DNA of 64,000 nucleotides from Solibacillus isronensis (lineage in GTDB: Bacteria > Bacillota > Bacilli > Bacillales_A > Planococcaceae), in NCBI RefSeq assembly GCF_023715405.1, contig NZ_JAMBOC010000001.1, forward strand, positions 1,798,001-1,862,000, written 5' to 3'. This document shows, in pieces, positions 35,991 through 44,895 of this stretch (positions are counted from its first letter, which is position 1; each line of letters begins with the position of its first letter). A model generated the notes under the pieces. It saw nothing but the letters and a program-made list of their open reading frames with translations. It had not been told where the DNA came from and did no database searches. A program made the translations under genes and the position numbers.

Positions 35991-36002
35991 CGTTGTTCCT
36001 CC

Positions 36003-36632
36003 TTAATCTTTACTCTTTATCATTAAACATATGCCTTCCTTAAATGAAATAGACCCTGTACCTTTTATTTCATTGCTTGTGAAACGCGTTGTCCCCTGTT
36101 CAATCACTTCATCTGTCGTTTCATATTTAACCCCTCGCAACGTAACGTTCTGAAGAGTTTTTCCATAGGCAAAAAACGATACATAAGTATAATGATCTTC
36201 TTTCAGAATATGTGTACCCGGCAGTAAAAATTGAATGATATTATGAGAATTAATGATTTTAAAAGTAATATGAGGATACTGCTGCTGCATAAGAAAAACT
36301 GATCTTAGAGTCGCTTCGTAATGATCCAAGCGCCCGCCTGTAACACCCGTTAAAAAAACTTCCTGTGGCTCATATGTAAGTGCCTTCAGCAAGGCTAAGT
36401 CTGTATCCGTCTCATCTTTTTCCGCCTGAAACTGTTCAACATGGTCTACAACTTCGGAAATCCGCGCAAATTCCTCCGCTGTAATAGAATCAAAATCACC
36501 GACAATGCTGTGTGGATGTATGCCTTTGTCCACTAAATATAATGCGCCCCGGTCGACTCCAATCCATATATCCGGTGTTAAAGAAAAGGCGACCTCATGA
36601 ACGGGGCCGCCTGAGCAGATTGCTACAATCAC
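36003..36632 (-). CDS. thiN: Thiamine pyrophosphokinase
   Basis: A 209-residue enzyme making thiamine diphosphate from thiamine and ATP. Key parts: DIWIGVDRGALYLVDKGIHP, HSIVGDFDSI, ETDTDLALLKAL and TGVTGGRLDHYEATL. The start codon is GTG, overlapping the rpe stop (GTGA). B. subtilis YloS/ThiN has 214 residues. spoVM follows by 12 bases. Confidence 0.95.
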   Translation of the reverse strand: MIVAICSGGPVHEVAFSLTPDIWIGVDRGALYLVDKGIHPHSIVGDFDSITAEEFARISEVVDHVEQFQAEKDETDTDLALLKALTYEPQEVFLTGVTGGRLDHYEATLRSVFLMQQQYPHITFKIINSHNIIQFLLPGTHILKEDHYTYVSFFAYGKTLQNVTLRGVKYETTDEVIEQGTTRFTSNEIKGTGSISFKEGICLMIKSKD

Positions 36633-37294
36633 TGAATTGCCGCTAATCCTGCTTGTTTAATTTCCTGTAAAGCTTGTGCGCGATCTTCTTTACTGTAAAT
36701 AGCTGAACCCGCAACAAAAATCGTTGCACCTGCTTTTGCACAAGGTACGATTGTTTCAGCGTTAATTCCGCCATCAATTTCAATTTCGATATTCAGGCCA
36801 CGTTCTTTAATGATTTTCGATAATGCTTCCACTTTAGGCACAACCGATTCAATGAACTTTTGCCCGCCAAAGCCTGGGTTAACCGTCATAAACAGCACCA
36901 TATCAACATCTTCCAAAATATGCTGAATCGTTTCAATCGGCGTATGCGGATTTAATACAACACCCGGTTTAACACCAAATGAACGAATTAACTGGATTGT
37001 ACGGTGCAAATGGCGGCATGCTTCAACATGTACTGTAATGTAGTCTGCACCTGCTTTTGCAAATTGTTCAATATACTGATCCGGATTTTCAATCATTAAA
37101 TGTACGTCCATCGGTAATGTAGAAAGGGGGCGAATTGCTTCTAATGCAATCGCACCAAATGAAATATTTGGTACGAAATGGCCGTCCATTACATCGATAT
37201 GAATCAATTCCGCTCCTGCGGCTTCTACTTCTTTTACCTCTTGTCCCAGCTTTGCAAAGTCTGCTGCTAAAATTGATGGTGCAATTTTAATCAT
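36629..37294 (-). CDS. rpe: Ribulose-phosphate 3-epimerase
   Basis: A 221-residue TIM-barrel enzyme interconverting ribulose 5-phosphate and xylulose 5-phosphate. Signature stretches: IKIAPSILAADFAKLGQEV, HIDVMDGHFVPNISFG and FMTVNPGFGGQKFI. Metal-binding His and Asp are in HIDVMDG. Located 2 bases after rsgA and overlapping thiN. Confidence 0.97.
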   Translation of the reverse strand: MIKIAPSILAADFAKLGQEVKEVEAAGAELIHIDVMDGHFVPNISFGAIALEAIRPLSTLPMDVHLMIENPDQYIEQFAKAGADYITVHVEACRHLHRTIQLIRSFGVKPGVVLNPHTPIETIQHILEDVDMVLFMTVNPGFGGQKFIESVVPKVEALSKIIKERGLNIEIEIDGGINAETIVPCAKAGATIFVAGSAIYSKEDRAQALQEIKQAGLAAIQ

Positions 37295-37296
37295 GT

Positions 37297-38178
37297 CTAA
37301 TACCTCGGCTTTCGGTCAATAATTTCTTGTAAAATTTGTTCATAATGTTCATAGCGGTACGTACGGATTTCACCGGTTTCTACCGCCTGTTTTACAGCAC
37401 ATTTCGGTTCCTTTATATGCAGGCAGCCACGGAACTTACAATTCTCGCTAATACGTTCGAACTCTGGTAAACAGGATGTCAGCTCTTCTTTTTCTATCAT
37501 TTCAAAATCAAAAGAACTAAAGCCTGGTGTGTCCGCCAATAGTCCGCCGCATACTTCAATCAGCTCGACGTGGCGAGTTGTATGTTTCCCGCGCCCTAAA
37601 CTTTTTGAAATAATACCTGTTTTTAAGTCAAGCTCAGGAAGCAATGTATTTAATAATGTTGACTTCCCTACACCTGACTGTCCAGCAAGCACCGATGTTT
37701 TTTCCTGCAAGTATGGTTCAATTTTCTCCAGCAATGTCGGATCATCAATGTATGTTTCGATAATGTCATAGCCGATTTTCTTATAGTCGTCAATGTATGT
37801 TTGTAAATGTGCACGTTCGGCATCATTCAATAGATCCATCTTCGTCAAAATAATGATCGGCTGCACATGGAACGACTCGAGAACGACTAAAAAACGGTCG
37901 AGCAGTACTGTATTAAAATCCGGTTCTTTTGCGGAAAACACTAGTAAGGCCTGATCTACATTTGCAATCGGCGGCCGAACGAGCTCATTATGGCGTTCCA
38001 GAATTTTATCGATTGAACCATCCGATTCGCCATCATAAGAATATTCCACAAAATCGCCGACAAGTGGAGATTCTCCGCGATTACGGAAAATCCCTCGAGC
38101 GCGACATTGAATTAAATCACCGTCTTTTTCAACATAATAATAACCGCTTAATGCTTTTCGAATTTGGGCTTGCGCCAT
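37297..38178 (-). CDS. rsgA: Ribosome small subunit-dependent GTPase RsgA (CpgA)
   Basis: A 293-residue circularly permuted GTPase for late 30S assembly. N-terminal OB-fold (KALSGYYYVEKDGDLIQCRA), G4 LTKMDL, G1 GQSGVGKSTLLN, G3 DTPGFSS, and a C-terminal zinc knuckle with Cys/His in ENCKFRGCLHIKEPKC. In B. subtilis CpgA is linked to PrkC/PrpC, which are its direct upstream neighbours here too. Confidence 0.97.
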   Translation of the reverse strand: MAQAQIRKALSGYYYVEKDGDLIQCRARGIFRNRGESPLVGDFVEYSYDGESDGSIDKILERHNELVRPPIANVDQALLVFSAKEPDFNTVLLDRFLVVLESFHVQPIIILTKMDLLNDAERAHLQTYIDDYKKIGYDIIETYIDDPTLLEKIEPYLQEKTSVLAGQSGVGKSTLLNTLLPELDLKTGIISKSLGRGKHTTRHVELIEVCGGLLADTPGFSSFDFEMIEKEELTSCLPEFERISENCKFRGCLHIKEPKCAVKQAVETGEIRTYRYEHYEQILQEIIDRKPRY

Positions 38179-38189
38179 CCAATTCCTCC

Positions 38190-40166
38190 TTATTCCGCCA
38201 ATTCTTCATAAGTAATTGTTTTATTTTCAATTACATTGTTATCCCGTACAATTTGGTAGGCTGCTTTGTCCCCTTCAACAATAACCAGCTTAATTGTATA
38301 TAAAGTATCTTCAGTTATTGTTATCGTTTCTACAGGCTCTGCCATTGTACGTGTTTTGTCCTGAATGTAAATGGAGACTTCTTGTTCCATCCCTTCCTCT
38401 AAAGGCTCGTACGGAATTTCAATTGTATTTGTATAGAATTTTTCCTGTTTTGCTTTTGGCCCTTTTGAGATGACGACATTGATTGTGCCGCCTTTTTCAA
38501 GCTTTGTGCCTGCTTTTGGTGTTTGACTGATTACTTCACCGGCCGGTTTATCCGAATGTTCTTCACCTGTTACATTCACTTTAAAACCTGAGCTTTTTTC
38601 ATATTCTGAACGGTTTGCTTCGTTAAATGCCTTTAAGTCACGCACCGTTACTTGCTCTTGCCCTCTGCTAACCGTTAAAACAACATCCGTCTCATTGACG
38701 TGAATTTCCTCTCCGGCTTCAGGTGTTTGAGCGATAATTTCGCCTGCTGGATGCTCAGAAGAATATTCCTCTTTGAAATCATAGTCGTTAAATTCTTCTA
38801 ACGCATCCATTACCTCATCCCGCTGCTTGCCGATGAAATCTTCCATCTTTGTCATTTCCTTACCGATGCTGACGATTAAATCAACCGTAGTACCTTTCTC
38901 ACGTTCCCGACCTGCTTGCGGATTCGTTTCGATGATATTTCCGGATTCAATCTCTTCATTGTTGCGTTCTTCTTGTTCTCCTATAACGAAGCCTTGCTCT
39001 TCTAAAATTCGAATCGCTTCTTCAACCGTCATATCTGTCACATCTTCTACGACTACTCTATTTGGAGTCAGGAGAACAGCAGCTACTACTGCACCAATTG
39101 TTAAAAGAACTAATAGCCCAACGATTAGCGGCCATTTTTTCTTTTTCTTTTTTTGTTTTGGCGTTTTTTGCGGCTTCGGTTCTTCCTCTGATGGCGGTTT
39201 TGAATCAATCCGGACTGTTTGTTCCGTTATACCGGTAGATGGCTCTTGCACCAGGATAGGTACGGGTTTGGGATCTTTTATAATCGGGATCAGCTTTGTC
39301 GCCCCGTCATCTACCGGCGGCATAAATTTAGGTTCATTCACGCGTTGTAATGATAAGCATGTATTTAAATCTTCTTCCATCTCTTCTGCATTGCTGTAGC
39401 GGTGGTTTTGATCTTTCGCTGTTGCCTTTAAAACAATATTTTCCACACTTTGCGGAATGCTTGCATCGAATTCACGTACTGAAGGTGTTTCCGACTGCAG
39501 ATGTTTTAATGCAATGGATACAGCAGATTCTCCCGAAAATGGCAATTCTCCTGTTAACAGCTCATAAAAGACAATCCCAAGTGCATATAGATCCGACTTC
39601 ATCGTTGCTAAACCGCCGCGCGCCTGCTCCGGGGATAAATAATGGACAGTTCCGATGACTGAGTTCGTTTGAGTGAAGCTTGTTGCTCCAAGTGATGTTG
39701 CAATCCCGAAATCAGTAATTTTCACATTGCCTTCTTCGTCCATCAATATATTTTGTGGCTTTATATCTCGATGAATTATGCCGTTTTCATGTGCATGGGC
39801 AATCGCCGATGTTAGCTGCTTCATAATATGGACACTTCGCGCTGCAGATAAAGGTGAAAACTCTTGTATGTATTGTTTTAATGTTTTCCCTTTAATGTAT
39901 TCCATGACAATATAGTGCATATCCCCATCTTCGCCAACATCATAGATGCTTACGATATTAGGATTAGTCAAACTTGTTGCAGACAATGCTTCACGCTGGA
40001 AACGACGGTGCAATTCTTCTTCATTTGATAAATCATAACGCAATATTTTGATTGCGACGTCACGACTTAAAATAATGTCGTGTGCCAAATATACATTTGA
40101 CATCCCGCCACCGCCAATTAATTTTAAAATTTTATAACGGCCACTTATATGTTTTCCTACTAGCAT
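38190..40166 (-). CDS. prkC: PASTA-domain serine/threonine kinase PrkC
   Basis: A 658-residue membrane kinase. Kinase domain 1-270 with IGGGGMSNVYLA, HRDIKPQN near residue 132 and TDFGIA; basic juxtamembrane stretch KQKKKKKKWP; one membrane segment around 345-367; then three PASTA repeats (each ending in a VxSxGxE or VxVSRGQE type strand) and a C-terminal Ig-like tail. The PASTA part binds muropeptides, which in B. subtilis signals spore germination. Paired with its phosphatase gene prpC, 2 bases upstream. Confidence 0.97.
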   Translation of the reverse strand: MLVGKHISGRYKILKLIGGGGMSNVYLAHDIILSRDVAIKILRYDLSNEEELHRRFQREALSATSLTNPNIVSIYDVGEDGDMHYIVMEYIKGKTLKQYIQEFSPLSAARSVHIMKQLTSAIAHAHENGIIHRDIKPQNILMDEEGNVKITDFGIATSLGATSFTQTNSVIGTVHYLSPEQARGGLATMKSDLYALGIVFYELLTGELPFSGESAVSIALKHLQSETPSVREFDASIPQSVENIVLKATAKDQNHRYSNAEEMEEDLNTCLSLQRVNEPKFMPPVDDGATKLIPIIKDPKPVPILVQEPSTGITEQTVRIDSKPPSEEEPKPQKTPKQKKKKKKWPLIVGLLVLLTIGAVVAAVLLTPNRVVVEDVTDMTVEEAIRILEEQGFVIGEQEERNNEEIESGNIIETNPQAGREREKGTTVDLIVSIGKEMTKMEDFIGKQRDEVMDALEEFNDYDFKEEYSSEHPAGEIIAQTPEAGEEIHVNETDVVLTVSRGQEQVTVRDLKAFNEANRSEYEKSSGFKVNVTGEEHSDKPAGEVISQTPKAGTKLEKGGTINVVISKGPKAKQEKFYTNTIEIPYEPLEEGMEQEVSIYIQDKTRTMAEPVETITITEDTLYTIKLVIVEGDKAAYQIVRDNNVIENKTITYEELAE

Positions 40167-40168
40167 TG

Positions 40169-40915
40169 TTACACCTCCTGCACCGTTGTCATTAAGATAA
40201 GGGAAATATTATCTTCTCCGCCACGATCATTTGCAATCTGAACTAATTTTTTTCCTTTTTCCTGAATGGAAGCCGTTGCTGTAATAATTTCGCCCATTTC
40301 CTCTGTAGACAGTTTATTACTTAACCCATCAGAACAAATGAGTAAAAAGGCCTCATTTGATAAAGTGATTTCATAAAAATCAGGTTCAATCGATATTTCT
40401 GTACCGAGTGCTTTTAAAATAAAGTTCCGTTGAGGATGATTTTGTGCCTCTTCTTCACTAATTTCTCCATTTTCCAATAAAATATTTACATAAGAATGAT
40501 CTCTCGTTACTAACTTTACTGTTTCGTTTGTAATATGGTATACACGACTATCGCCGACATGGCTTATCGTGCAATCATTCTTGTCAAGCAACACAGCAAT
40601 CATTGTCGTTCCCATACCTTGACAATTTTCATGTGTTAATGAATAATGATATATTTTTTGATTAATATGTGACACCGCATTACGCAACCATTCCAGCTTT
40701 AACTGTTTTGTTGCAAAACTTTCTGCATTTTCTTCTTTAAAGAGTTCATGCATTTCGGTAATAACCATTTCACTCGCTACATCACCAGCATTATGACCAC
40801 CCATACCATCTGCTAAAATCGCAAGCTTAAAATGATCGGGGCGCTCAAAAAACGCGGCCCGATCTTCATTTATTTTTCGCTTTAACCCAATATCACTTTC
40901 CACTGTAAAGTTCAC
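40169..40915 (-). CDS. prpC: PP2C-type serine/threonine phosphatase PrpC (Stp)
   Basis: A 248-residue PPM-family enzyme dephosphorylating PrkC targets. Metal-binding motifs: NEDRAAFF near residue 17, LAILADGMGGHNAGD, and GGEDNISLIL at the end. I use the GTG at 40915, six bases after AGGTGG; that gives VNFTVESDIGLKRKINED, close to the family start. The frame is open upstream but overlaps rlmN. Confidence 0.95.
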   Translation of the reverse strand: MNFTVESDIGLKRKINEDRAAFFERPDHFKLAILADGMGGHNAGDVASEMVITEMHELFKEENAESFATKQLKLEWLRNAVSHINQKIYHYSLTHENCQGMGTTMIAVLLDKNDCTISHVGDSRVYHITNETVKLVTRDHSYVNILLENGEISEEEAQNHPQRNFILKALGTEISIEPDFYEITLSNEAFLLICSDGLSNKLSTEEMGEIITATASIQEKGKKLVQIANDRGGEDNISLILMTTVQEV

Positions 40916-40925
40916 TATAGTCCAC

Positions 40926-42074
40926 CTACTTTGTTTCGTGTGATCGTTCCTGTGCACGTAACTGGCCACATGCAGCTGCAATATCTGCACCTTGCTCACG
41001 GCGGATTGTTACGTTAATCCCCTGCTCCTTAAGCGTTCTTTCAAAAGCAAAAATTTTACTGCGTGATGTACGAATATAATCACGCTCCGGCACGTAGTTA
41101 ATCGGAATTAAGTTGACATGACATTTAATATTTTTAATCAGCTTCGCCAGTTCCATCGCTACTTCTTCTGTATCATTTTGCCCTGACATTAAACCGTATT
41201 CAAATGTGACACGACGTCCTGTTTTCTTCGTATAGTATTTTACTGCTTCCATCAATTCTTCTAATTTATATGCTTTAGCAATCGGCATTAATTTCTGACG
41301 GGCCTCTTGGTTCGGTGCGTGTAGAGAAACCGCAAAGTTAATTTGCATACCTTCATCTGCGAATTCGTAAATTTTCGGCACGATTCCTGAAGTCGAAACC
41401 GTAATATGGCGGGCACCGATATTTAATCCTTTGTCATCATTCATAATTTTAAGGAAGTTCATCATTGCATCATAGTTATCAAAAGGCTCACCAATACCCA
41501 TAATTACGATTGATGATACGCGCTCTTCTGTTTCATCAAGCTGTTGTTGTACTTTTACGACCTGCTCAACAATTTCTCCTGCCATTAAATGACGCTTCAA
41601 GCCACCTAATGTAGATGCACAGAATGTACAACCGATACGGCATCCTACTTGTGTCGTTACACAAATTGAATTTCCGTAATCATGTCGCATCAATACCGTT
41701 TCAATTGAATAGCCGTCCTGCAGCTGGAATAAAAACTTGATTGTACCGTCTTTTGATTCCTGCTTAATAATTGTTGAAAGTGTCGTTAATGCAAACTCGG
41801 CTTCCAGCTTTTCACGCAATGATTTCGGTAAGTTTGACATTTCTTCAAACGTTTGGACACGTTTTTCATAAAGCCATTCATATATTTGCGCTGCACGGAA
41901 AGCCTTTTCTCCATTTGCTGTTAGCCATTCCTTCATTTCATCTAAACGTAAAGAATAGATTGAAGGTTTTAACTGTGGCTTTTCCTTTTTCACACGTCGT
42001 ACCGGCTTATCTGCTGTTTCTTCCACTAAATCCTGAATTCGTTCATCAAATTGTTTTAATTGTTCTTGCTCCAT
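40926..42074 (-). CDS. rlmN: Dual-specificity 23S rRNA/tRNA adenine-C2 methyltransferase RlmN
   Basis: A 382-residue radical-SAM enzyme forming m2A2503 in 23S rRNA and m2A37 in tRNAs. The [4Fe-4S] motif CxxxCxxC is in [16 protein letters not shown]; the second catalytic Cys near the C-terminus is in DIAAACGQL. It has about 20 extra charged residues at the N-terminus compared with B. subtilis. Starts three bases after rsmB. Confidence 0.97.
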   Translation of the reverse strand: MEQEQLKQFDERIQDLVEETADKPVRRVKKEKPQLKPSIYSLRLDEMKEWLTANGEKAFRAAQIYEWLYEKRVQTFEEMSNLPKSLREKLEAEFALTTLSTIIKQESKDGTIKFLFQLQDGYSIETVLMRHDYGNSICVTTQVGCRIGCTFCASTLGGLKRHLMAGEIVEQVVKVQQQLDETEERVSSIVIMGIGEPFDNYDAMMNFLKIMNDDKGLNIGARHITVSTSGIVPKIYEFADEGMQINFAVSLHAPNQEARQKLMPIAKAYKLEELMEAVKYYTKKTGRRVTFEYGLMSGQNDTEEVAMELAKLIKNIKCHVNLIPINYVPERDYIRTSRSKIFAFERTLKEQGINVTIRREQGADIAAACGQLRAQERSHETK

Positions 42075-42077
42075 TAG

Positions 42078-43439
42078 TTAATTGGACGCTCCTTTTTTTA
42101 CGAATGCAGCTACGAAAAATCCGTCACTGCCTATATCTTGCGGGAATACTTGCAGCATCCCGTCCTGTTGCTTCGCTTCTAGTTGTGTTGGTAAATTTTC
42201 AATCGGCACCAAGTTCATTTCAGGGTGCTCTTTTAAGAAGGCTTGTACCGTACCTTCATTTTCACTGCGGTCTACTGTGCATGTTGAATACACTAATCGT
42301 CCGTCTTGTTTTAATAGCTGGACTGCATTATTTAAAATCGAAAGCTGAATTGTTTGCAGGCTCTCTAAATCTTCTTCTCGCTTTGTATATTTAATATCCG
42401 GCTTGCGTCGCATTACGCCCAAACCTGAGCAAGGTGCGTCAACCAGAATGGCATCATAGCCTTCCTTTTGTAGGAAGCCAGCTGCTTTTCTTCCGTCAAG
42501 CGGAGCTGTTTCGATAATATTCAATCCTAGACGCGCAACATTCTCTTCGATTAAATCCAATTTCTTCGGATGAAGATCGGTCGCTAAAATTGAACCTTCG
42601 TTTTTCATAACTTCAGCAAGATGCGTTGTTTTCCCTCCTGGTGCTGCACACATATCAAGTACTTTCATACCTGGCTGCGGATTCAGCACTTTTGCCGGCA
42701 GCATCGAGCTTTCATCCTGAATCGTAATAAGCCCATTTCGGAACGCTCCCGTACGTGCAGCCTGCCCGCTTTCAAGATGCAGACATTCAGGTATATACTC
42801 ACTGCGGCGCGCTTTTACACCTTCACGTTCAAGCGTTGTCAATACTTGTTCAACAGTTGCTTTCGTCGTGTTGACACGTACTGTCTGCAATGGTGCAATA
42901 TTATTTTCAAGCAGCATTTCACGTGTTTTATCATAGCCGTAGCTTTCAACCCATCGATCGACCAGCCATTGCGGATGGCTCGTTTCGATTGCCAGACGCT
43001 CATTTGCATCTTCTATTAAATCGGTTGAACGAACACCTTCACGTAAAATTGAACGTAAAATACCATTTACCATTGAGGCAATCCCTTTATGGCCTCGTCG
43101 TTTTGCAATTTCCACTGCTTCATTGACAGCGGCGTGTGCTGGAATACGTGTTAAATACTGCATTTGATAGAGTGACATACGCAACAGCCAGCGTACCCAA
43201 ATATCCACTTTTCCACGAATAAATGGCTCCAGATAATAATCCAGTGTCAGTTTATGCTGCAATGTTCCATATGTGAGCTCTGTTAACAGGCCACGGTCTT
43301 TCGCATCGATTTTATATTTCTCAATTGTTTGGTGTAATAATAAATTGCTGTATGCCTGGCTTTTATCGACCGTCAATAAAATCGTTAAAGCGGCATCCCG
43401 AACATTACCGTCCCAAATCACTTGTTTCTTTTTACTCAT
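42078..43439 (-). CDS. rsmB: 16S rRNA (cytosine967-C5)-methyltransferase RsmB
   Basis: A 453-residue enzyme with an N-terminal NusB-like RNA-binding domain (about 1-140) and a C-terminal Rossmann methyltransferase. SAM motif [16 protein letters not shown], catalytic region [15 protein letters not shown] and [13 protein letters not shown] with the nucleophile Cys. ATG overlaps the fmt stop (ATGA). Confidence 0.97.
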   Translation of the reverse strand: MSKKKQVIWDGNVRDAALTILLTVDKSQAYSNLLLHQTIEKYKIDAKDRGLLTELTYGTLQHKLTLDYYLEPFIRGKVDIWVRWLLRMSLYQMQYLTRIPAHAAVNEAVEIAKRRGHKGIASMVNGILRSILREGVRSTDLIEDANERLAIETSHPQWLVDRWVESYGYDKTREMLLENNIAPLQTVRVNTTKATVEQVLTTLEREGVKARRSEYIPECLHLESGQAARTGAFRNGLITIQDESSMLPAKVLNPQPGMKVLDMCAAPGGKTTHLAEVMKNEGSILATDLHPKKLDLIEENVARLGLNIIETAPLDGRKAAGFLQKEGYDAILVDAPCSGLGVMRRKPDIKYTKREEDLESLQTIQLSILNNAVQLLKQDGRLVYSTCTVDRSENEGTVQAFLKEHPEMNLVPIENLPTQLEAKQQDGMLQVFPQDIGSDGFFVAAFVKKGASN

Positions 43440-44377
43440 TCAAAACGGTCCCCAATCTGTAATTTCGAGCCCGTACCACGTAAAAACTCTTCTGCTGTCA
43501 TGCGTTTCTTCCCTGCTGGTTGTACATCATACAGCGCCAATGTACTGCCATCGCCTGTCGCTACTTCAAAATGATCTTTTTCAATTTTCACGACTTCTCC
43601 AGGTGCAGCGTTTGTTGAAGTTTCGCCAACCTTTGCCGCCCAGATTTTAAAGTTAGCCCCTTCAAATGTCGTATAGGCAACAGGCCAAGGGTGTAATCCG
43701 CGCACTTGATTATACAATGCACGCGCTTCATTATTCCAATCAATCAACTCCTGTTCGCGGCTAATATTGCGCGCAAATGTTACGAGTGATTCATCCTGTG
43801 GAATGCGGGAATTTGTCCCGTCGATAATCGATGGCATTGTTTCTTTTAATAGTTCACGACCAACGGCACTTAATTTATCAAACATTGTGCCCGTATTATC
43901 CGTATCTTCAATAGCAATTTCCCGTTGCGAAATAATATCCCCGGCATCCAGTTTTTCCGCCATATACATAATCGTTACACCTGTTGTTGCCTGTCCATCA
44001 ATAATTGCCTGATGAATTGGTGCACCGCCTCGGTAAGCAGGTAATAATGACGCATGGACATTAATGCAACCTAATCGCGGTGCATCAAGCAGTTCTTTCG
44101 GCAAAATTTGTCCAAAAGCCGCTGTTACGACAAGGTCAGCATTTAATGCCAAAATTTCTTCCAGCTCCTGTGAACCGCGTAGCTTTTCAGGCTGAATAAC
44201 ATGTAAGCCTAATTGTAGTGCTTCCTCTTTTACAGGCGGCGGCGTTAGTACTTTTTTACGACCAACTGGACGGTCCGGCTGTGTCACAACCGCTGCGATA
44301 TCATAGCCTTCTTCATGAAGCATACGCAAAATTGGCGCTGAAAAGGCAGGTGTTCCCATAAATACGATTTTTGTCAT
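43436..44377 (-). CDS. fmt: Methionyl-tRNA formyltransferase
   Basis: A 313-residue enzyme formylating initiator Met-tRNA with 10-formyl-THF. Start [16 protein letters not shown], catalytic [16 protein letters not shown] (Asn, His), and C-terminal tRNA-binding domain. Three bases after def. The def-fmt pair is standard: Fmt adds the formyl group that Def later removes. Confidence 0.98.
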   Translation of the reverse strand: MTKIVFMGTPAFSAPILRMLHEEGYDIAAVVTQPDRPVGRKKVLTPPPVKEEALQLGLHVIQPEKLRGSQELEEILALNADLVVTAAFGQILPKELLDAPRLGCINVHASLLPAYRGGAPIHQAIIDGQATTGVTIMYMAEKLDAGDIISQREIAIEDTDNTGTMFDKLSAVGRELLKETMPSIIDGTNSRIPQDESLVTFARNISREQELIDWNNEARALYNQVRGLHPWPVAYTTFEGANFKIWAAKVGETSTNAAPGEVVKIEKDHFEVATGDGSTLALYDVQPAGKKRMTAEEFLRGTGSKLQIGDRFE

Positions 44378-44380
44378 CGA

Positions 44381-44872
44381 TTATTCCTCCTCAGCGTCCG
44401 CGTAAAGCTCTTCTAATTCTTCCTCTGTTAATACACGCGTCATTTTCGAATCAAATAAAACACCGTCTAAATGATCGATTTCATGCAAAATACAACGTGC
44501 TTCAAAGTCTTCAGCTTCAAGTTCATAAATACGTCCTTCACGGTCAGATGCTTCGATTTTAACGTAAGTTGGACGCTTGACCATTCCAAACAGGTCCGGG
44601 AAACTTAAACAGCCTTCTACATCTTCTTCTTCACCACGTGTTTCAATTACGATCGGGTTGATCATTTCTAAAATATCTTCGCCTAATTCTACGATTGCTA
44701 CACGTAAATCAACATTAATTTGAGGTGCAGCAATGCCTACACCATCATTTTCTACCATCGTGTCATATAAATCATCTAAAAGTTGAATGATATTTTCATC
44801 GATCACTTCAACTTCTCGCGTTTTTTGTGATAATACATTCGCTGGGTTTTTCACAACTTCTTTAATTGCCAT
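44381..44872 (-). CDS. def: Peptide deformylase
   Basis: A 163-residue metalloenzyme. The three motifs are GVGIAAPQ, EGCLSFPD and HEIDHLDG, which supply the metal Cys and two His plus the catalytic Glu. I chose the ATG at 44872 with AGAGG upstream; this gives the standard start MAIKEVVKNP. It is 23 bases downstream of priA. Confidence 0.97.
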   Translation of the reverse strand: MAIKEVVKNPANVLSQKTREVEVIDENIIQLLDDLYDTMVENDGVGIAAPQINVDLRVAIVELGEDILEMINPIVIETRGEEEDVEGCLSFPDLFGMVKRPTYVKIEASDREGRIYELEAEDFEARCILHEIDHLDGVLFDSKMTRVLTEEELEELYADAEEE

Positions 44873-44895
44873 TTTAATACCTCTTTCTATATGCA

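Noticed and set aside
38827..39399. Plus-strand open frame of 190 codons opposite prkC
   Set aside because: Antisense shadow of the kinase gene; low-complexity composition, no ribosome-binding site, no family resemblance.
41771..42394. Plus-strand open frame of 207 codons spanning the rlmN/rsmB junction
   Set aside because: Lies wholly opposite two well-identified genes and has no recognisable protein features.
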